From Halalkalibacter sp. APA_J-10(15) (lineage in GTDB: Bacteria; Bacillota; Bacilli; Bacillales; Bacillaceae_D), in contig NZ_JALKEV010000009.1 in NCBI RefSeq assembly GCF_023017105.1, positions 62,001 through 126,000 on the forward strand: a stretch of DNA of 64,000 bases, read 5' to 3'. The notes under the pieces are model-generated. The model was given only the letters and a program-made list of their open reading frames with translations. It was not told the origin of the DNA and searched no databases. Of this stretch, positions 27,398-35,843 are shown in pieces (the first letter of the stretch is position 1; the number at the start of each line of letters is the position of its first letter). The position numbers and the translations under genes are program-made.

Positions 27398-27898
27398 CTA
27401 TGTTCGTTGATAAATTGAACCTAAATAAACTTTTCCATCCTCTACCTTGACTTCATAAGCGTCAAGTGGTCGTCTTGGCGGAGTACCAGGAATATTATGC
27501 CCATCCTTATCAAATCGCCCGAAGTGACATGGACAGAAGAATTGCTCTGGAAAGTCATCATTCCCGTCATAAGCAACGGTACAGCCTAGATGAGTACAAA
27601 TGGCAGACAATGCTGTTACTTCATTATCACGTATATAAACGTAAACGTCTCGTGATACCTCAGATTCATACCATGCATCAACTTGATCGAAACTGAATGG
27701 AAATACTTGTGGATCTTCGGTCAGTTGATCTACATCGCATACGTATAAAAATTCAGATTCCGCTCCGGCTCTCAAAGCTGGGTCTAGGGCAAAGCGTGCC
27801 ATTGGCATTAGCATACCAGCAGCCATGAATCCGCCAACACCCGTAAGTGTATACGTAAGAAATTGTCTCCGTGATACTTTGTGGTCTTTTTCGCTCAC
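27398..27898 (-). CDS. qcrA: menaquinol:cytochrome c reductase, Rieske iron-sulfur subunit
   Basis: A 166-residue Rieske protein. The [2Fe-2S] ligands are Cys101/His103 (CTHLGC) and Cys122/His125 (CPCHFG); Cys106 and Cys124 would form the disulfide. The N-terminus carries a twin-arginine type sequence (SRRQFL) and one transmembrane helix. The start is a GTG at 27898, seven bases after GGGGGG; an ATG two bases upstream is in another frame. First gene of the qcr operon, with promoter and Spo0A-like boxes just upstream. Confidence 0.95.
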   Translation of the reverse strand: MSEKDHKVSRRQFLTYTLTGVGGFMAAGMLMPMARFALDPALRAGAESEFLYVCDVDQLTEDPQVFPFSFDQVDAWYESEVSRDVYVYIRDNEVTALSAICTHLGCTVAYDGNDDFPEQFFCPCHFGRFDKDGHNIPGTPPRRPLDAYEVKVEDGKVYLGSIYQRT

Positions 27899-27956
27899 TC
27901 ATTTTCCCCCCTTGCACAAGTAAAGTCAACCCAAAAACGGGCGTAAATAAGCACAT

Positions 27957-28034
27957 ATTATACTAGGACATACTCATGATAATACAACAGACATGAATGT
28001 GCAACAACTTCTAGCTTTCGGCACAAATTCGGCA
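27957..28034 (-). promoter_or_regulatory. qcrABC promoter region with two Spo0A-type boxes
   Basis: Two SigA-like promoters overlap on the minus strand: TTGCAC-17-TATCAT (27976-28004) and TTGTAT-19-TATAAT (27957-27987). Upstream, two perfect matches to the Spo0A box TGNCGAA (TGCCGAA at 28017-28023 and 28028-28034) are in tandem, 11 bp apart. They overlap the end of the spacer behind ypiF. The matches are seen directly; binding is inferred. Confidence 0.55.
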
Positions 28035-28042
28035 AACTTTTT

Positions 28043-28507
28043 TCACGTCCTTGATTGCCATCTGTTTGTCACAATTGGGATCAATTGTTTCATCTGATCG
28101 TGAATGACACGTTTGCGATTTTCGCTATCAAGATGCTCCAAAGGAATAGACGGTAACCAAATATGCAGACCTTGTAAACCTCCTTCCACTTGACGCCACT
28201 GTCCATCTGAAGTTAAGTAGACAACATGTTTAAAGCCTTCTTTGAGAAGTTTGTCTTCCCAATGTTGCAATCGATGTAAACATTGTTCATTGGGTTCAGT
28301 TGTTAAGTATGTAAATGCTGGAAATAATACAACCCTCCCATGGAACTGCTTTTCTAGCTCGTGAGATATAATCGAAATGAATTCTCCCATAGAAACCGTT
28401 CCTTTTACTTCAGTTCCCCAAGAAATTGGGACTAAGGAAATAATAGCTGTATCTATATATTCCCTCGCTTGTAAATAAGTATCCATATCATTTGCATTCC
28501 ATTTCAT
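28043..28507 (-). CDS. ypiF: YpiF-like protein (DUF2487)
   Basis: A soluble 154-residue protein of unknown function, with an alternating alpha/beta pattern and no known motif. In B. subtilis YpiF stands immediately before qcrA, as here. GAGGTGA precedes the ATG. It lies 144 bp from qcrA with promoter elements between, so it is probably a separate transcript or reads through into qcr. Confidence 0.8.
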   Translation of the reverse strand: MKWNANDMDTYLQAREYIDTAIISLVPISWGTEVKGTVSMGEFISIISHELEKQFHGRVVLFPAFTYLTTEPNEQCLHRLQHWEDKLLKEGFKHVVYLTSDGQWRQVEGGLQGLHIWLPSIPLEHLDSENRKRVIHDQMKQLIPIVTNRWQSRT

Positions 28508-28572
28508 TTCATCACCTCATTTACATTTGATACTAGATCTAGAGAATAGGCGCTTAAGTGAATTCTACAATA

Positions 28573-28597
28573 AAAAAGCACAGCAATTTGCTATGCA
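28573..28597 (-). terminator. terminator downstream of ypiB
   Basis: A seven-base-pair stem GCATAGC/GCTGTGC with a five-base loop (28579-28597), followed by TTTTTT on the minus strand. It ends the ypiA-ypiB transcript 15 bases past the ypiB stop. Confidence 0.8.
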
Positions 28598-28611
28598 AAA
28601 AACATAAGCGT

Positions 28612-29169
28612 TTACTTTTTTTCCTTTTCTTCATCAAGCTTTTTTAATTCCATTAATAACATTTTGAATCGATCTTGATCTTTTTTATCCAGTGCGTGAT
28701 CTATCTCTCTTGTTAATCGCTCTCTTCGATATGAGATTAATGATCGCTGCAAAATAAACGTTGCCGCCTTATCATACGCTTTTGTTAATTCTACATCGTC
28801 AGGAACATATGGATTTTCTTCAAGCACAGTTAAAAAAGGTGAGTATCGATTTGCTCCTCGAAAGTGAAGTTCAATATATACATCTTCGGATTGGTTTAAG
28901 CGAATATCATGAAAGGCCTTTTCAGTATCAGTTGTCACATGATGTTGCTTGTGAAAAGAAAAAGGTAGGTGATCCACTCCTTTTGCAGATATAATAAGCC
29001 CTTTTGGAGTGTGGGCAGCTTTTTCAACAAAATGAACATACTTCATTAAATCATCATCAGACATTAAAAAATTTAATAACCATGTACATTCCCGACGCTT
29101 CAATTCGAATTCCGCTAAGAATTGTTTAAGAAACTCCTTCTTCTCACTAATTGATATCATATGACCCAT
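28612..29169 (-). CDS. ypiB: YpiB-like protein (UPF0302)
   Basis: A 185-residue soluble protein of the UPF0302 family: ECTWLLNFLMSDDDLMKYVHFVE near the N-terminus is the typical stretch (in two parts ECTWLLNFLM and YVHFVE), and the C-terminal third is a charged helix ending in Lys/Glu. Function unknown. The start ATG at 29169 is five bases after GGAGG. The pair ypiA-ypiB is conserved between the aro genes and qcr in Bacillus. Confidence 0.85.
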   Translation of the reverse strand: MGHMISISEKKEFLKQFLAEFELKRRECTWLLNFLMSDDDLMKYVHFVEKAAHTPKGLIISAKGVDHLPFSFHKQHHVTTDTEKAFHDIRLNQSEDVYIELHFRGANRYSPFLTVLEENPYVPDDVELTKAYDKAATFILQRSLISYRRERLTREIDHALDKKDQDRFKMLLMELKKLDEEKEKK

Positions 29170-29224
29170 TTCGTCCTCCTTGCGAAGTAATGATGTATGA
29201 TATGAGTATTCATTTACTCAATCG

Positions 29225-30490
29225 TTATTCTTCACTTAAAAGATTTTCTAGTAACTCCACAATATCATATCGTTCTGGTTTCAGTGCTAAAAGACGTTCA
29301 AAAATCTCCCTCGCTTTTACTCTCCTACCGTACTCGAGTAAAAATCGGCCATATTCTTCGAGGAAATCAATATCTTGGACATAGTATTCCGCTATTTCTT
29401 TGTATAATATTTCTGCCTTTTCATATTCATCTAATTCACGTAAAGCAGATGCCTCATACCATTTGTACATCACATCATCTTCGCCATAATCTTTCATATG
29501 ATTCATTAAATCCAGTAGCTCATCATGTAAATCTTGATGTTTATAGTATGCAGACAATGTATGTACGGCTTCAACATTTGAAGGGTTCAAAGCAATCACT
29601 TTTTGTAAATAGTACTCTCCGTCCACTTCAACATTTTTCTTGAAGGAAAGCTTCGCAGCTTGAATATATAAGGATTCATGATATTGGTCTACACTCATTC
29701 CTGCTTTTAACGTATCTAATGCTTCATCAATTCTTTCTTCTGATTCGTAAGCCTTTGCTAAATAAGCATAAACGGAAGAGTAGTCAGGATCTAACGTCTT
29801 AAGTGTTTCGAACTGTTCAATAGCAAGTACCATATCCCCCATTTGATAAGCTGTGAAACCATATCCAAATAAAGCATCTGCGTTCATATTCTTTTTTATA
29901 CCAATTTGATAATAATGAATGGCATCTTCAAATTGCCCAGTAGCACTGTAGGCTTCAGCTAACATCAACTCTAAATACACATCAGGTATTGCCTCGTTAG
30001 CATGAACGGCTTTTTTTAAATGAGGAATGCTTTTAAAATAATCACCTCGTGATAAGTAAAATTCTCCTAAGCCATATGAGATGATCGGTTCATCAGGAGC
30101 TTTTTTCATCGCATTTAACAGCTTTTGTTCAGCGACCTCATCTAATGATTGTAACTGGTACAAATCAGCTAAAAGTAATTGTGCTTGTAGATAGGCAGGG
30201 TCACTCTCTTTAATTTCATTTAACATTTCAATGGCTTCATCTTCTTGATCAAGATCAATTAATAATTCTGCAGCAAATGTATACAGTTCACCTTCATCAG
30301 GATACAGCATTAACAATTCATCAATTACTTCTTTTGACTTTTGGACGTGACCTAATTCTTGATAAACTTGAGCAATTTCGTATTTTGTTTGGTGATCTGC
30401 TCCTTTAAGTAATAATTCTATTTCATTTAAACCTTCATCGACCTTGCCCGATTCTATTTTTTGAATAATAACGTCTAATGCTTCGAACAC
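29225..30490 (-). CDS. ypiA: YpiA-like TPR protein
   Basis: A soluble protein of 421 residues made almost entirely of tetratricopeptide repeats (about eleven units), for example SKEVIDELLMLYPDEGELY, GEFYLSRGDYFKSIPHLKKA, and AEAYSATGQFEDAIHYYQIG. The best start is a GTG at 30490, nine bases after AAGGAGG, giving close to the B. subtilis length; the longer frame from 30535 has no ribosome binding site. It is probably a scaffold protein and was once noted near aromatic biosynthesis genes. Cotranscribed with ypiB. Confidence 0.88.
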   Translation of the reverse strand: MFEALDVIIQKIESGKVDEGLNEIELLLKGADHQTKYEIAQVYQELGHVQKSKEVIDELLMLYPDEGELYTFAAELLIDLDQEDEAIEMLNEIKESDPAYLQAQLLLADLYQLQSLDEVAEQKLLNAMKKAPDEPIISYGLGEFYLSRGDYFKSIPHLKKAVHANEAIPDVYLELMLAEAYSATGQFEDAIHYYQIGIKKNMNADALFGYGFTAYQMGDMVLAIEQFETLKTLDPDYSSVYAYLAKAYESEERIDEALDTLKAGMSVDQYHESLYIQAAKLSFKKNVEVDGEYYLQKVIALNPSNVEAVHTLSAYYKHQDLHDELLDLMNHMKDYGEDDVMYKWYEASALRELDEYEKAEILYKEIAEYYVQDIDFLEEYGRFLLEYGRRVKAREIFERLLALKPERYDIVELLENLLSEE

Positions 30491-30535
30491 TTTTGTAAGC
30501 CTCCTTCTCTCACAAGGATAACGATATCGTATCAT

Positions 30536-30781
30536 TTTTTGTGCAAAGAAGAAAGAATGTCCTCTTCTATAGGAGAATCCGCGCTACAGAAGAGCACTGG
30601 AAAAGTTGACTTTTACATTTTTTGTTACCAAACGTAGCAGCCTTTTCTTATAAGAGTAGCTGACGACTCTGCGAATCCACTTAAAGGTATCTTGATTAAA
30701 AGATTAAGAATTTTATAAATTTTCACCTTTTAAAAAAGGAACCTATTATGCTAAACCTTTTAACAAAATAGGTTCCCCTTA
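30536..30781. other. intergenic region with a decayed half copy of the 44-bp repeat
   Basis: This 246-bp gap before ypiA has no convincing ORF. At 30591-30607 it contains AGAGCACTGGAAAAGTT, which resembles one arm of the 44-bp palindrome (three differences); no good second arm is present. The right end holds the terminator of the next gene. I see no clear ypiA promoter. Confidence 0.4.
30732..30776 (-). terminator. terminator of the amidohydrolase-like gene
   Basis: A perfect 10-bp inverted repeat GGAACCTATT (arms 30738-30747 and 30767-30776) is followed on the minus strand by TTTTTT. It lies six bases past the stop codon. Confidence 0.85.
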
Positions 30782-31729
30782 TTATGACCAACGATATACT
30801 TGATTATCTTGCTCCATTAAATCATTCATTGACAAAAATCGTCCAGGACGAATAATTTGAATAGGTCGACCATAACCGGGCTTCAGATCAAATTCATTTA
30901 ATACCTTTAGAATTCGACCTCTTAATACAACTAAATCTGGTTCCTCGTGCTTATAACGTTCTATATCCTCACCTGTATGCTTTCTTTGTTCATAACGTTT
31001 TTTTCTTTTTCGATCAACGTATGCTATATAATCAAGATCACTCCCTGCAATAAGAGTTCCTTTTTGTGGAAACAAACCGATCTTTTGTAACAATGGCTTA
31101 TTTATTCTCTGACTATACTGGGCTTCTAGGTCAGTATGAATACCATAATTTAAACAATATTTCCTCCAAATAACCTCAAGTGACTTTGCACGTTTAGTTG
31201 AAGCTTTAAAGATAGGAATGACCGTCAAAGGGTAATGTAATAGTGTATGAGAAATATGTGTCCATTTAATAGAGTGAATATCCTCTTCTTTCTCTAGCTC
31301 CACTTTTAAAAAAGGAATGAACATGTTTTGACACTTACGAATAAAGCTCATTCTAACTAAATACGCAGGAATCGTAAGTCCAATAACATAATCCATTATG
31401 CTTTTTTTAAAATAGACATTCCATATGTGATAGACATTTGAAAGCTCGCTTTCGTATTTTACATGTGGAGCTATTGCGACTGTCGTACAGCCATCCTTTA
31501 TAAGTAGCTTTTGTCGTTCGTAGAGTGTATCGTCTCCTCCTTCTTGTAATAATGAATCATCAAAGCAAACACGTCCATTACATAGAACGGTCCCGTTCAT
31601 ACTAACTCTTTTCTTATTCCATTGCTTAAAAGTAGTAGTGGCATAGCGTACGCGACCTTCTTCAACAATAAAACAGCGATCTTTAACTCTCTTTTCATCA
31701 ACCTTTATCACTTTGTCTAGTAAGTACAT
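30782..31729 (-). CDS. unknown protein with amidohydrolase-like layout but no metal ligands
   Basis: A 315-residue protein that I cannot assign. Its outline resembles imidazolonepropionase/dihydroorotase-type amidohydrolases: an N-terminal strand pair (FIVEEGRVRYAT), an LLIKDGCTTVAIAPHVK segment where these enzymes have L-x-x-G-x-T-T-V, and a C-terminal AGSDLDYIAYVDRKRKKR where they have the closing A-D-x-x-V strand. The HxH metal motif and the catalytic Asp are absent, and the middle is short and rich in Lys, Ile and Tyr. The C-terminus is very basic. GGAGG precedes the ATG and a terminator follows the gene. B. subtilis has nothing here as far as I recall. Confidence 0.6.
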   Translation of the reverse strand: MYLLDKVIKVDEKRVKDRCFIVEEGRVRYATTTFKQWNKKRVSMNGTVLCNGRVCFDDSLLQEGGDDTLYERQKLLIKDGCTTVAIAPHVKYESELSNVYHIWNVYFKKSIMDYVIGLTIPAYLVRMSFIRKCQNMFIPFLKVELEKEEDIHSIKWTHISHTLLHYPLTVIPIFKASTKRAKSLEVIWRKYCLNYGIHTDLEAQYSQRINKPLLQKIGLFPQKGTLIAGSDLDYIAYVDRKRKKRYEQRKHTGEDIERYKHEEPDLVVLRGRILKVLNEFDLKPGYGRPIQIIRPGRFLSMNDLMEQDNQVYRWS

Positions 31730-31854
31730 CCTTATACCTCCTTACAGTTTCTTCTACTAGACAAGCTATGAATGTACATGAAAAATAAGAACGTTGAAAC
31801 ATAAATGAATACACTATGAGGACAAAAAGATAATTAATTTTTTTCTAATTATGG

Positions 31855-31882
31855 TTGACTTTTTATAAAAAAGAAGTATACT
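31855..31882 (+). promoter_or_regulatory. SigA-type promoter of the putative sRNA
   Basis: TTGACT at 31855-31860 and TATACT at 31877-31882 are separated by 16 bp, with an A/T-rich spacer. The predicted start is an A at about 31889. No coding gene begins within reach on this strand. Confidence 0.75.
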
Positions 31883-31888
31883 TTAATT

Positions 31889-31987
31889 AAGCGTATGGTT
31901 TCTCTCCACTCCTATCCATACAACTTAGCTTATTTTCCTCGTATTTGTAAACGCTTACTAGCTTGCGAATACGAGGGCTTTTTTTTT
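31889..31987 (+). ncRNA. putative ~100-nt small RNA with C/U-rich loop
   Basis: This plus-strand unit lies between the amidohydrolase-like gene and aroA, both minus strand. It runs from the promoter start to nine T after a strong terminator stem (CCTCGTATT at 31937-31945 with AATACGAGG at 31968-31976). The 5' half can form AAGC-GTATGG / CCATAC...GCTT, exposing a 17-base loop of almost only pyrimidines that includes CTCTCCACTCC. Such loops are the seed type of Gram-positive sRNAs that pair with Shine-Dalgarno sites. A 33-codon ORF inside has no ribosome binding site. No Rfam family was recognised. Confidence 0.65.
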
Positions 31988-31994
31988 GCAAATT

Positions 31995-32035
31995 AAAACG
32001 GCTCCCCTGCTTTTACAGAGGTAGCCGTTTTTTTC
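31995..32035. terminator. terminator of aroA (bidirectional)
   Basis: A stem AAAACGGCT (31995-32003) with AGCCGTTTT (32023-32031), reinforced by inner CCTG/CAG pairs. T-runs occur on both strands. It would end the tyrA-aroA transcript on the minus strand and back up the sRNA terminator on the plus strand. Confidence 0.8.
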
Positions 32036-32090
32036 TTAGGAGATAAAGATTATCTTTAAGTAACCATCCAAATAAATGCATCTTATTCTA

Positions 32091-33380
32091 TTATCCTTGT
32101 AATAGCTGAATATGTTCAAAAAAAGTAGGATAAGAAACAGCAATCGCCTCACTTCTTTCAATTACCATCGTTCCTTGTGCAATAAGTCCGGCGACAGCCA
32201 TTGCCATCCCGATTCGATGATCACCATAACTATTAACATTAGCGCCATGAAGTCCTTCTTGTCCTTCTATCACCATTCCATCTTCGGTTGCGGTAATTTT
32301 AGCTCCTGCTTTCGTTAACTCACTAACCACTGTATCAATACGGTTTGTTTCCTTTACTTTTAATTCCTCTGCATCACGAATAATCGTCTTTCCTTGTGCC
32401 TGAGTAGCTAATACAGCAATGATAGGGATCTCATCAATTAATCGTGGAATTAGTGGACCTCCGATATCAATTCCTTTTAATTTAGAGGTTGAAATGGTTA
32501 AATCAGCAACAGGTTCTCCACCCGCGTTTCGCTCATTTTCAATAGTTAATTCAGCACCCATTTGCTGTAGAACATCAATAATTCCTGAACGAGTTGGATT
32601 CATGCCAACTCCTTGTAACGTAATTTGACTATTAGGAACAATCGCCCCTGCAACAAGGAAAAATGCCGCGGAAGAAATATCTCCTGGAACGATAATATGT
32701 TGAGCTTGTAATGATTGTCCTCCTTCAACGGAAACGGTTAGACCATCTCTCTGAACTTCAACACCAAATGCCTCTAACATTCGCTCTGTATGATCACGGG
32801 ATAATGCAGGCTCGTTAACAGAGGTTACCCCATCACTTTGTAGACCAGCTAATAGAATGGCTGATTTCACTTGAGCACTGGCAACTTTAGATTGAAATTG
32901 AATAGCCGTTGTAGCTCCACCTCGAATCGATAATGGTGTGAAGTTCCCTTCATCTCTTCCATCAATCGTTGAACCCATTTCTCGTAATGGATTAGTCACT
33001 CTTGCCATTGGTCTTTTCGCAATAGAATCATCGCCAATGACAACAGAATGGAAAGGGCGTGTTGCTAGAATTCCTAACATAAGACGAGTCGTTGTACCTG
33101 AATTACCTACATCTAAAATTTCACTAGGCTCTTCTAAGCCTTCCCACCCGGTTCCTTCGATCGTCACTCGTTCATTTTCTTGTTCAATAGTTACCCCTAA
33201 TTTACGAAAGCAGCTAATTGTACTTAAACAATCTTCTCCTGGCAAAAATCCTTCCACCGTTGTCTTCCCATTTGCAATAGCCCCAAACATGACGGCTCGA
33301 TGAGAGATTGATTTATCTCCTGGAACATGAATGGTACCATTTAATCCATTCCTCACTTGATTCACACTTACTTTAGCCAT
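32091..33380 (-). CDS. aroA: 3-phosphoshikimate 1-carboxyvinyltransferase (EPSP synthase)
   Basis: Transfers enolpyruvyl from PEP to shikimate 3-phosphate, the step before chorismate synthase. B. subtilis calls this gene aroE. The 429-residue two-domain protein has [16 protein letters not shown] (Lys and Ser contacts), [20 protein letters not shown], and the C-terminal [10 protein letters not shown]. It lies 12 bases downstream of tyrA and is the last gene of the aromatic supra-operon. Confidence 0.96.
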   Translation of the reverse strand: MAKVSVNQVRNGLNGTIHVPGDKSISHRAVMFGAIANGKTTVEGFLPGEDCLSTISCFRKLGVTIEQENERVTIEGTGWEGLEEPSEILDVGNSGTTTRLMLGILATRPFHSVVIGDDSIAKRPMARVTNPLREMGSTIDGRDEGNFTPLSIRGGATTAIQFQSKVASAQVKSAILLAGLQSDGVTSVNEPALSRDHTERMLEAFGVEVQRDGLTVSVEGGQSLQAQHIIVPGDISSAAFFLVAGAIVPNSQITLQGVGMNPTRSGIIDVLQQMGAELTIENERNAGGEPVADLTISTSKLKGIDIGGPLIPRLIDEIPIIAVLATQAQGKTIIRDAEELKVKETNRIDTVVSELTKAGAKITATEDGMVIEGQEGLHGANVNSYGDHRIGMAMAVAGLIAQGTMVIERSEAIAVSYPTFFEHIQLLQG

Positions 33381-33392
33381 GTATGTCCCTCC

Positions 33393-34490
33393 TTATAATA
33401 TATATGTTTCATACATTTCATTCTCTAAATGTATTTTCGCACGTTGTCTATCTTCTTCTGATCTAAAACTAATGCTTAACACACCCATTATATCTTCTCG
33501 AGTTTCTAAAATACGAATATTTGTTAAACTAATATCGTGCTCAGCAAGAATACCTGTGACATCTGATATCACACCTGGGTGATCAGGAATATCGACAAAT
33601 AAATCATAAAACGATGGAATGGCTCCTTTTTCACGAGGAGGTAGTCCTTCACGAAATGCTTTAGCAGTTTGAAAGTAATGGAAAATCGCTTCTGCATTTT
33701 CATGTTCTAGCATATTTCGAACTTCTTCCATTTCTACTAACCATTCATCTAATAATGTTAAAAGGCTTTCCTTATTATGTAATAAAATGTCTCTCCACAT
33801 TGTCGGGCTTGAAGATGCGATTCTTGTTATATCTCGAAATCCCCCTGCTGCCAATTGTGAAACGAGTCGATCATCACCATCTAAATTGGCCAATTGGTGA
33901 ACTAGTGAGGCTGCAACAATATGCGGAAAGTGACTAATTGCTCCAGCAAACCGATCATGATCGTCAGGAGTTAACTCTAAGAATGTAGCTTTTGTTCCTT
34001 TAAGCCAATTTTGTAATTGAATAATGTGCCTAGTATCTGATTTATTAACAGGAGTAAAAATATAAAAAGCATTTTCAAACAAGTGCACTCGAGCTGCTTC
34101 TACTCCACTTTTATGCGAACCTGCCATAGGGTGACCACCGATAAAGACGACATCCTTTTCTCCTAAACAAGATGCTGTTTCAACAATTTTCTTTTTCGTG
34201 CTTCCAACATCAGTAATCAATGCGCCCGGCTTAAGGTCTAAATGACATAGCTTTTTAATTAATTCTTCTGTTTTTAATACGGGGGTAGCTAGCACTATTA
34301 AGTCAGCATTCTTCACCCCTTCTTCAATAGATGGTGCTACTTCATCAATTACTTTTAAAGATAGTGCCATTTTCTGTTGTTCATCTGAAATATCGTATCC
34401 TGTTATTCGAACATGGTGCTCTGAGCGAATGGCTAACGCTATGGAGCCACCTATTAATCCTAATCCAATGATAAAAGCTGTTCGCTCCAT
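33393..34490 (-). CDS. tyrA: prephenate dehydrogenase with ACT domain
   Basis: Oxidises prephenate to 4-hydroxyphenylpyruvate for tyrosine. The 365-residue product has the NAD-binding motif GLGLIGGS (9-16), GGHPMAGSHKSGVEAA with the catalytic His, and a C-terminal ACT regulatory domain (about 290-365, DHPGVISDVTGILAEHDI) that should bind tyrosine. The ATG at 34490 follows AAAGGAG; the longer frame from 34523 is less likely. It precedes aroA, and a weak terminator lies between it and hisC. Confidence 0.95.
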   Translation of the reverse strand: MERTAFIIGLGLIGGSIALAIRSEHHVRITGYDISDEQQKMALSLKVIDEVAPSIEEGVKNADLIVLATPVLKTEELIKKLCHLDLKPGALITDVGSTKKKIVETASCLGEKDVVFIGGHPMAGSHKSGVEAARVHLFENAFYIFTPVNKSDTRHIIQLQNWLKGTKATFLELTPDDHDRFAGAISHFPHIVAASLVHQLANLDGDDRLVSQLAAGGFRDITRIASSSPTMWRDILLHNKESLLTLLDEWLVEMEEVRNMLEHENAEAIFHYFQTAKAFREGLPPREKGAIPSFYDLFVDIPDHPGVISDVTGILAEHDISLTNIRILETREDIMGVLSISFRSEEDRQRAKIHLENEMYETYIL

Positions 34491-34674
34491 CCCTTTCTCC
34501 TTTCTAATCAAAATGCTAAACATGCTTTCATGCCACTAAGAAGACTGTGTAGCAGTTTTCTTAATGCCGACGTGCGTAGCGTTTCAGGAATTTCGTGTAA
34601 TGTACGAAGCCTATGTCACCTGAGAACCTACTTACATTTTCCTTGATAAAAGCCTTTTTTAGTTTTATTTCTTC

Positions 34675-34706
34675 AAAAAGCCGCCTCTCATCCATGTGAA
34701 AGACGG
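34675..34706 (-). terminator. weak terminator downstream of hisC
   Basis: A nine-pair stem with G-U pairs (CCGTCTTTC with GAGAGGCGG on the minus strand, 34681-34706), followed by CTTTTTG. The 200-bp gap to tyrA contains no ORF and may hold a second promoter for tyrA-aroA, but I see no clear one. Confidence 0.55.
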
Positions 34707-34722
34707 ATTCCTTAAGCATCTT

Positions 34723-35820
34723 TTATTGAACGGTTGTATGGTTTACTAATTCTTCTAAATACGTAAACAACTCTTCGTTGTCTTCTTTTTTGCCAATAGT
34801 TATGCGAACGCATGTCGGAAATCCTAATGCCTTACCTGAGCGAACAATAAACCCTTTTCTTAGTAGAAAATCAAATACATGATTTCCAGGTTGTTTAAAA
34901 TCAATTAAAATGAAGTTCGTTTGTGAAGGGTAATAATAAAGCTCATGCTTCTGACAAAATTGTTCAAACTGCTTCATTCCTTCTGTATTCTTTTCCACGC
35001 ATTCATCGATAAATGCTTGATCCTCAAGAGCAGCGATAGCCGCACAATGAGCAAAAGAATTGTTATTAAAAGGAGGGCGAACAGGATCAATGCTTGATAC
35101 AAACTCCGCATTCCCAACACCATAACCGATACGTAAAGCTGCTAAACCATAAGCTTTTGAAAATGTACGTAATACCATTAAATTAGGATACTTTTTGATT
35201 AAAGGCACAGTATTCGGGTAATCTTTCGCTGTTACATATTCATAATAAGCTTCATCAGAAACGACTAATACGTGTGGAGGTACTTGATCTAAGAAGCGTT
35301 TAAAAGTCTCTTCATTAACATAAGTACCTGACGGATTATTCGGATTACAAACCCAAACAATTCGTGTCTTTTCGTCTATAGCTTGGAGCATCGCCTCTAA
35401 ATTATGCACGCCATCCACCGATGGAACTTCACGAACCTCTGCCCCTTCAATTGTTGCGTTCAATTTGTATTGTGAAAAGGTGGGATCAGCTGTGATAGTA
35501 TTTGTCCCTGGTGATAAAAGCGCCCGACATAAAAACTGAATCACTTCATCTGATCCATTACCAAAAATTAATTGTTCTGGAGTAACACCCAATTTAAAAG
35601 CAACTTTTTCTCGCATTTTTGCTGAATAACCATCTGGATAAATCGTTGTACTTGTTGCTGCTTCGCTAATGGCGGAAGCTACTCGTTTTGAAGCACCATA
35701 TGGGTTTTCATTTGAAGCTAGTTTAACGACTCGTGATAATCCAAGCTCTTCTTTAACTTCTTCAATTGGTTTACCTGGTTGATATGAAGGTAAGCCAATA
35801 ATTTGCTGTTTGATATTCAT
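34723..35820 (-). CDS. hisC: histidinol-phosphate / aromatic aminotransferase
   Basis: PLP enzyme acting in histidine synthesis. In Bacillus it also transaminates aromatic 2-oxo acids for Tyr and Phe, which explains its place between trpA and tyrA. The 365-residue fold-type I protein has LASNENPYGASK, VWVCNPNNPSGT, SDEAYYEY, and the PLP Lys in TFSKAYGLAALRIGYG. The ATG at 35820 has AGGAT nine bases upstream; a GTG at 35829 is too close to it. Confidence 0.94.
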   Translation of the reverse strand: MNIKQQIIGLPSYQPGKPIEEVKEELGLSRVVKLASNENPYGASKRVASAISEAATSTTIYPDGYSAKMREKVAFKLGVTPEQLIFGNGSDEVIQFLCRALLSPGTNTITADPTFSQYKLNATIEGAEVREVPSVDGVHNLEAMLQAIDEKTRIVWVCNPNNPSGTYVNEETFKRFLDQVPPHVLVVSDEAYYEYVTAKDYPNTVPLIKKYPNLMVLRTFSKAYGLAALRIGYGVGNAEFVSSIDPVRPPFNNNSFAHCAAIAALEDQAFIDECVEKNTEGMKQFEQFCQKHELYYYPSQTNFILIDFKQPGNHVFDFLLRKGFIVRSGKALGFPTCVRITIGKKEDNEELFTYLEELVNHTTVQ

Positions 35821-35843
35821 CGAAAGCACATCCTATCTTGTCA

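Noticed and set aside
27753-27956. Minus-strand ORF starting upstream of qcrA
   Set aside because: It is in a shifted frame through the conserved Rieske N-terminus; the GTG-started qcrA frame carries the twin-Arg and cluster motifs.
31901-31999. 33-codon ORF starting at the ATG in the putative sRNA
   Set aside because: No Shine-Dalgarno sequence precedes it and it reads straight through the terminator stem and T-run, so an RNA function is more likely.
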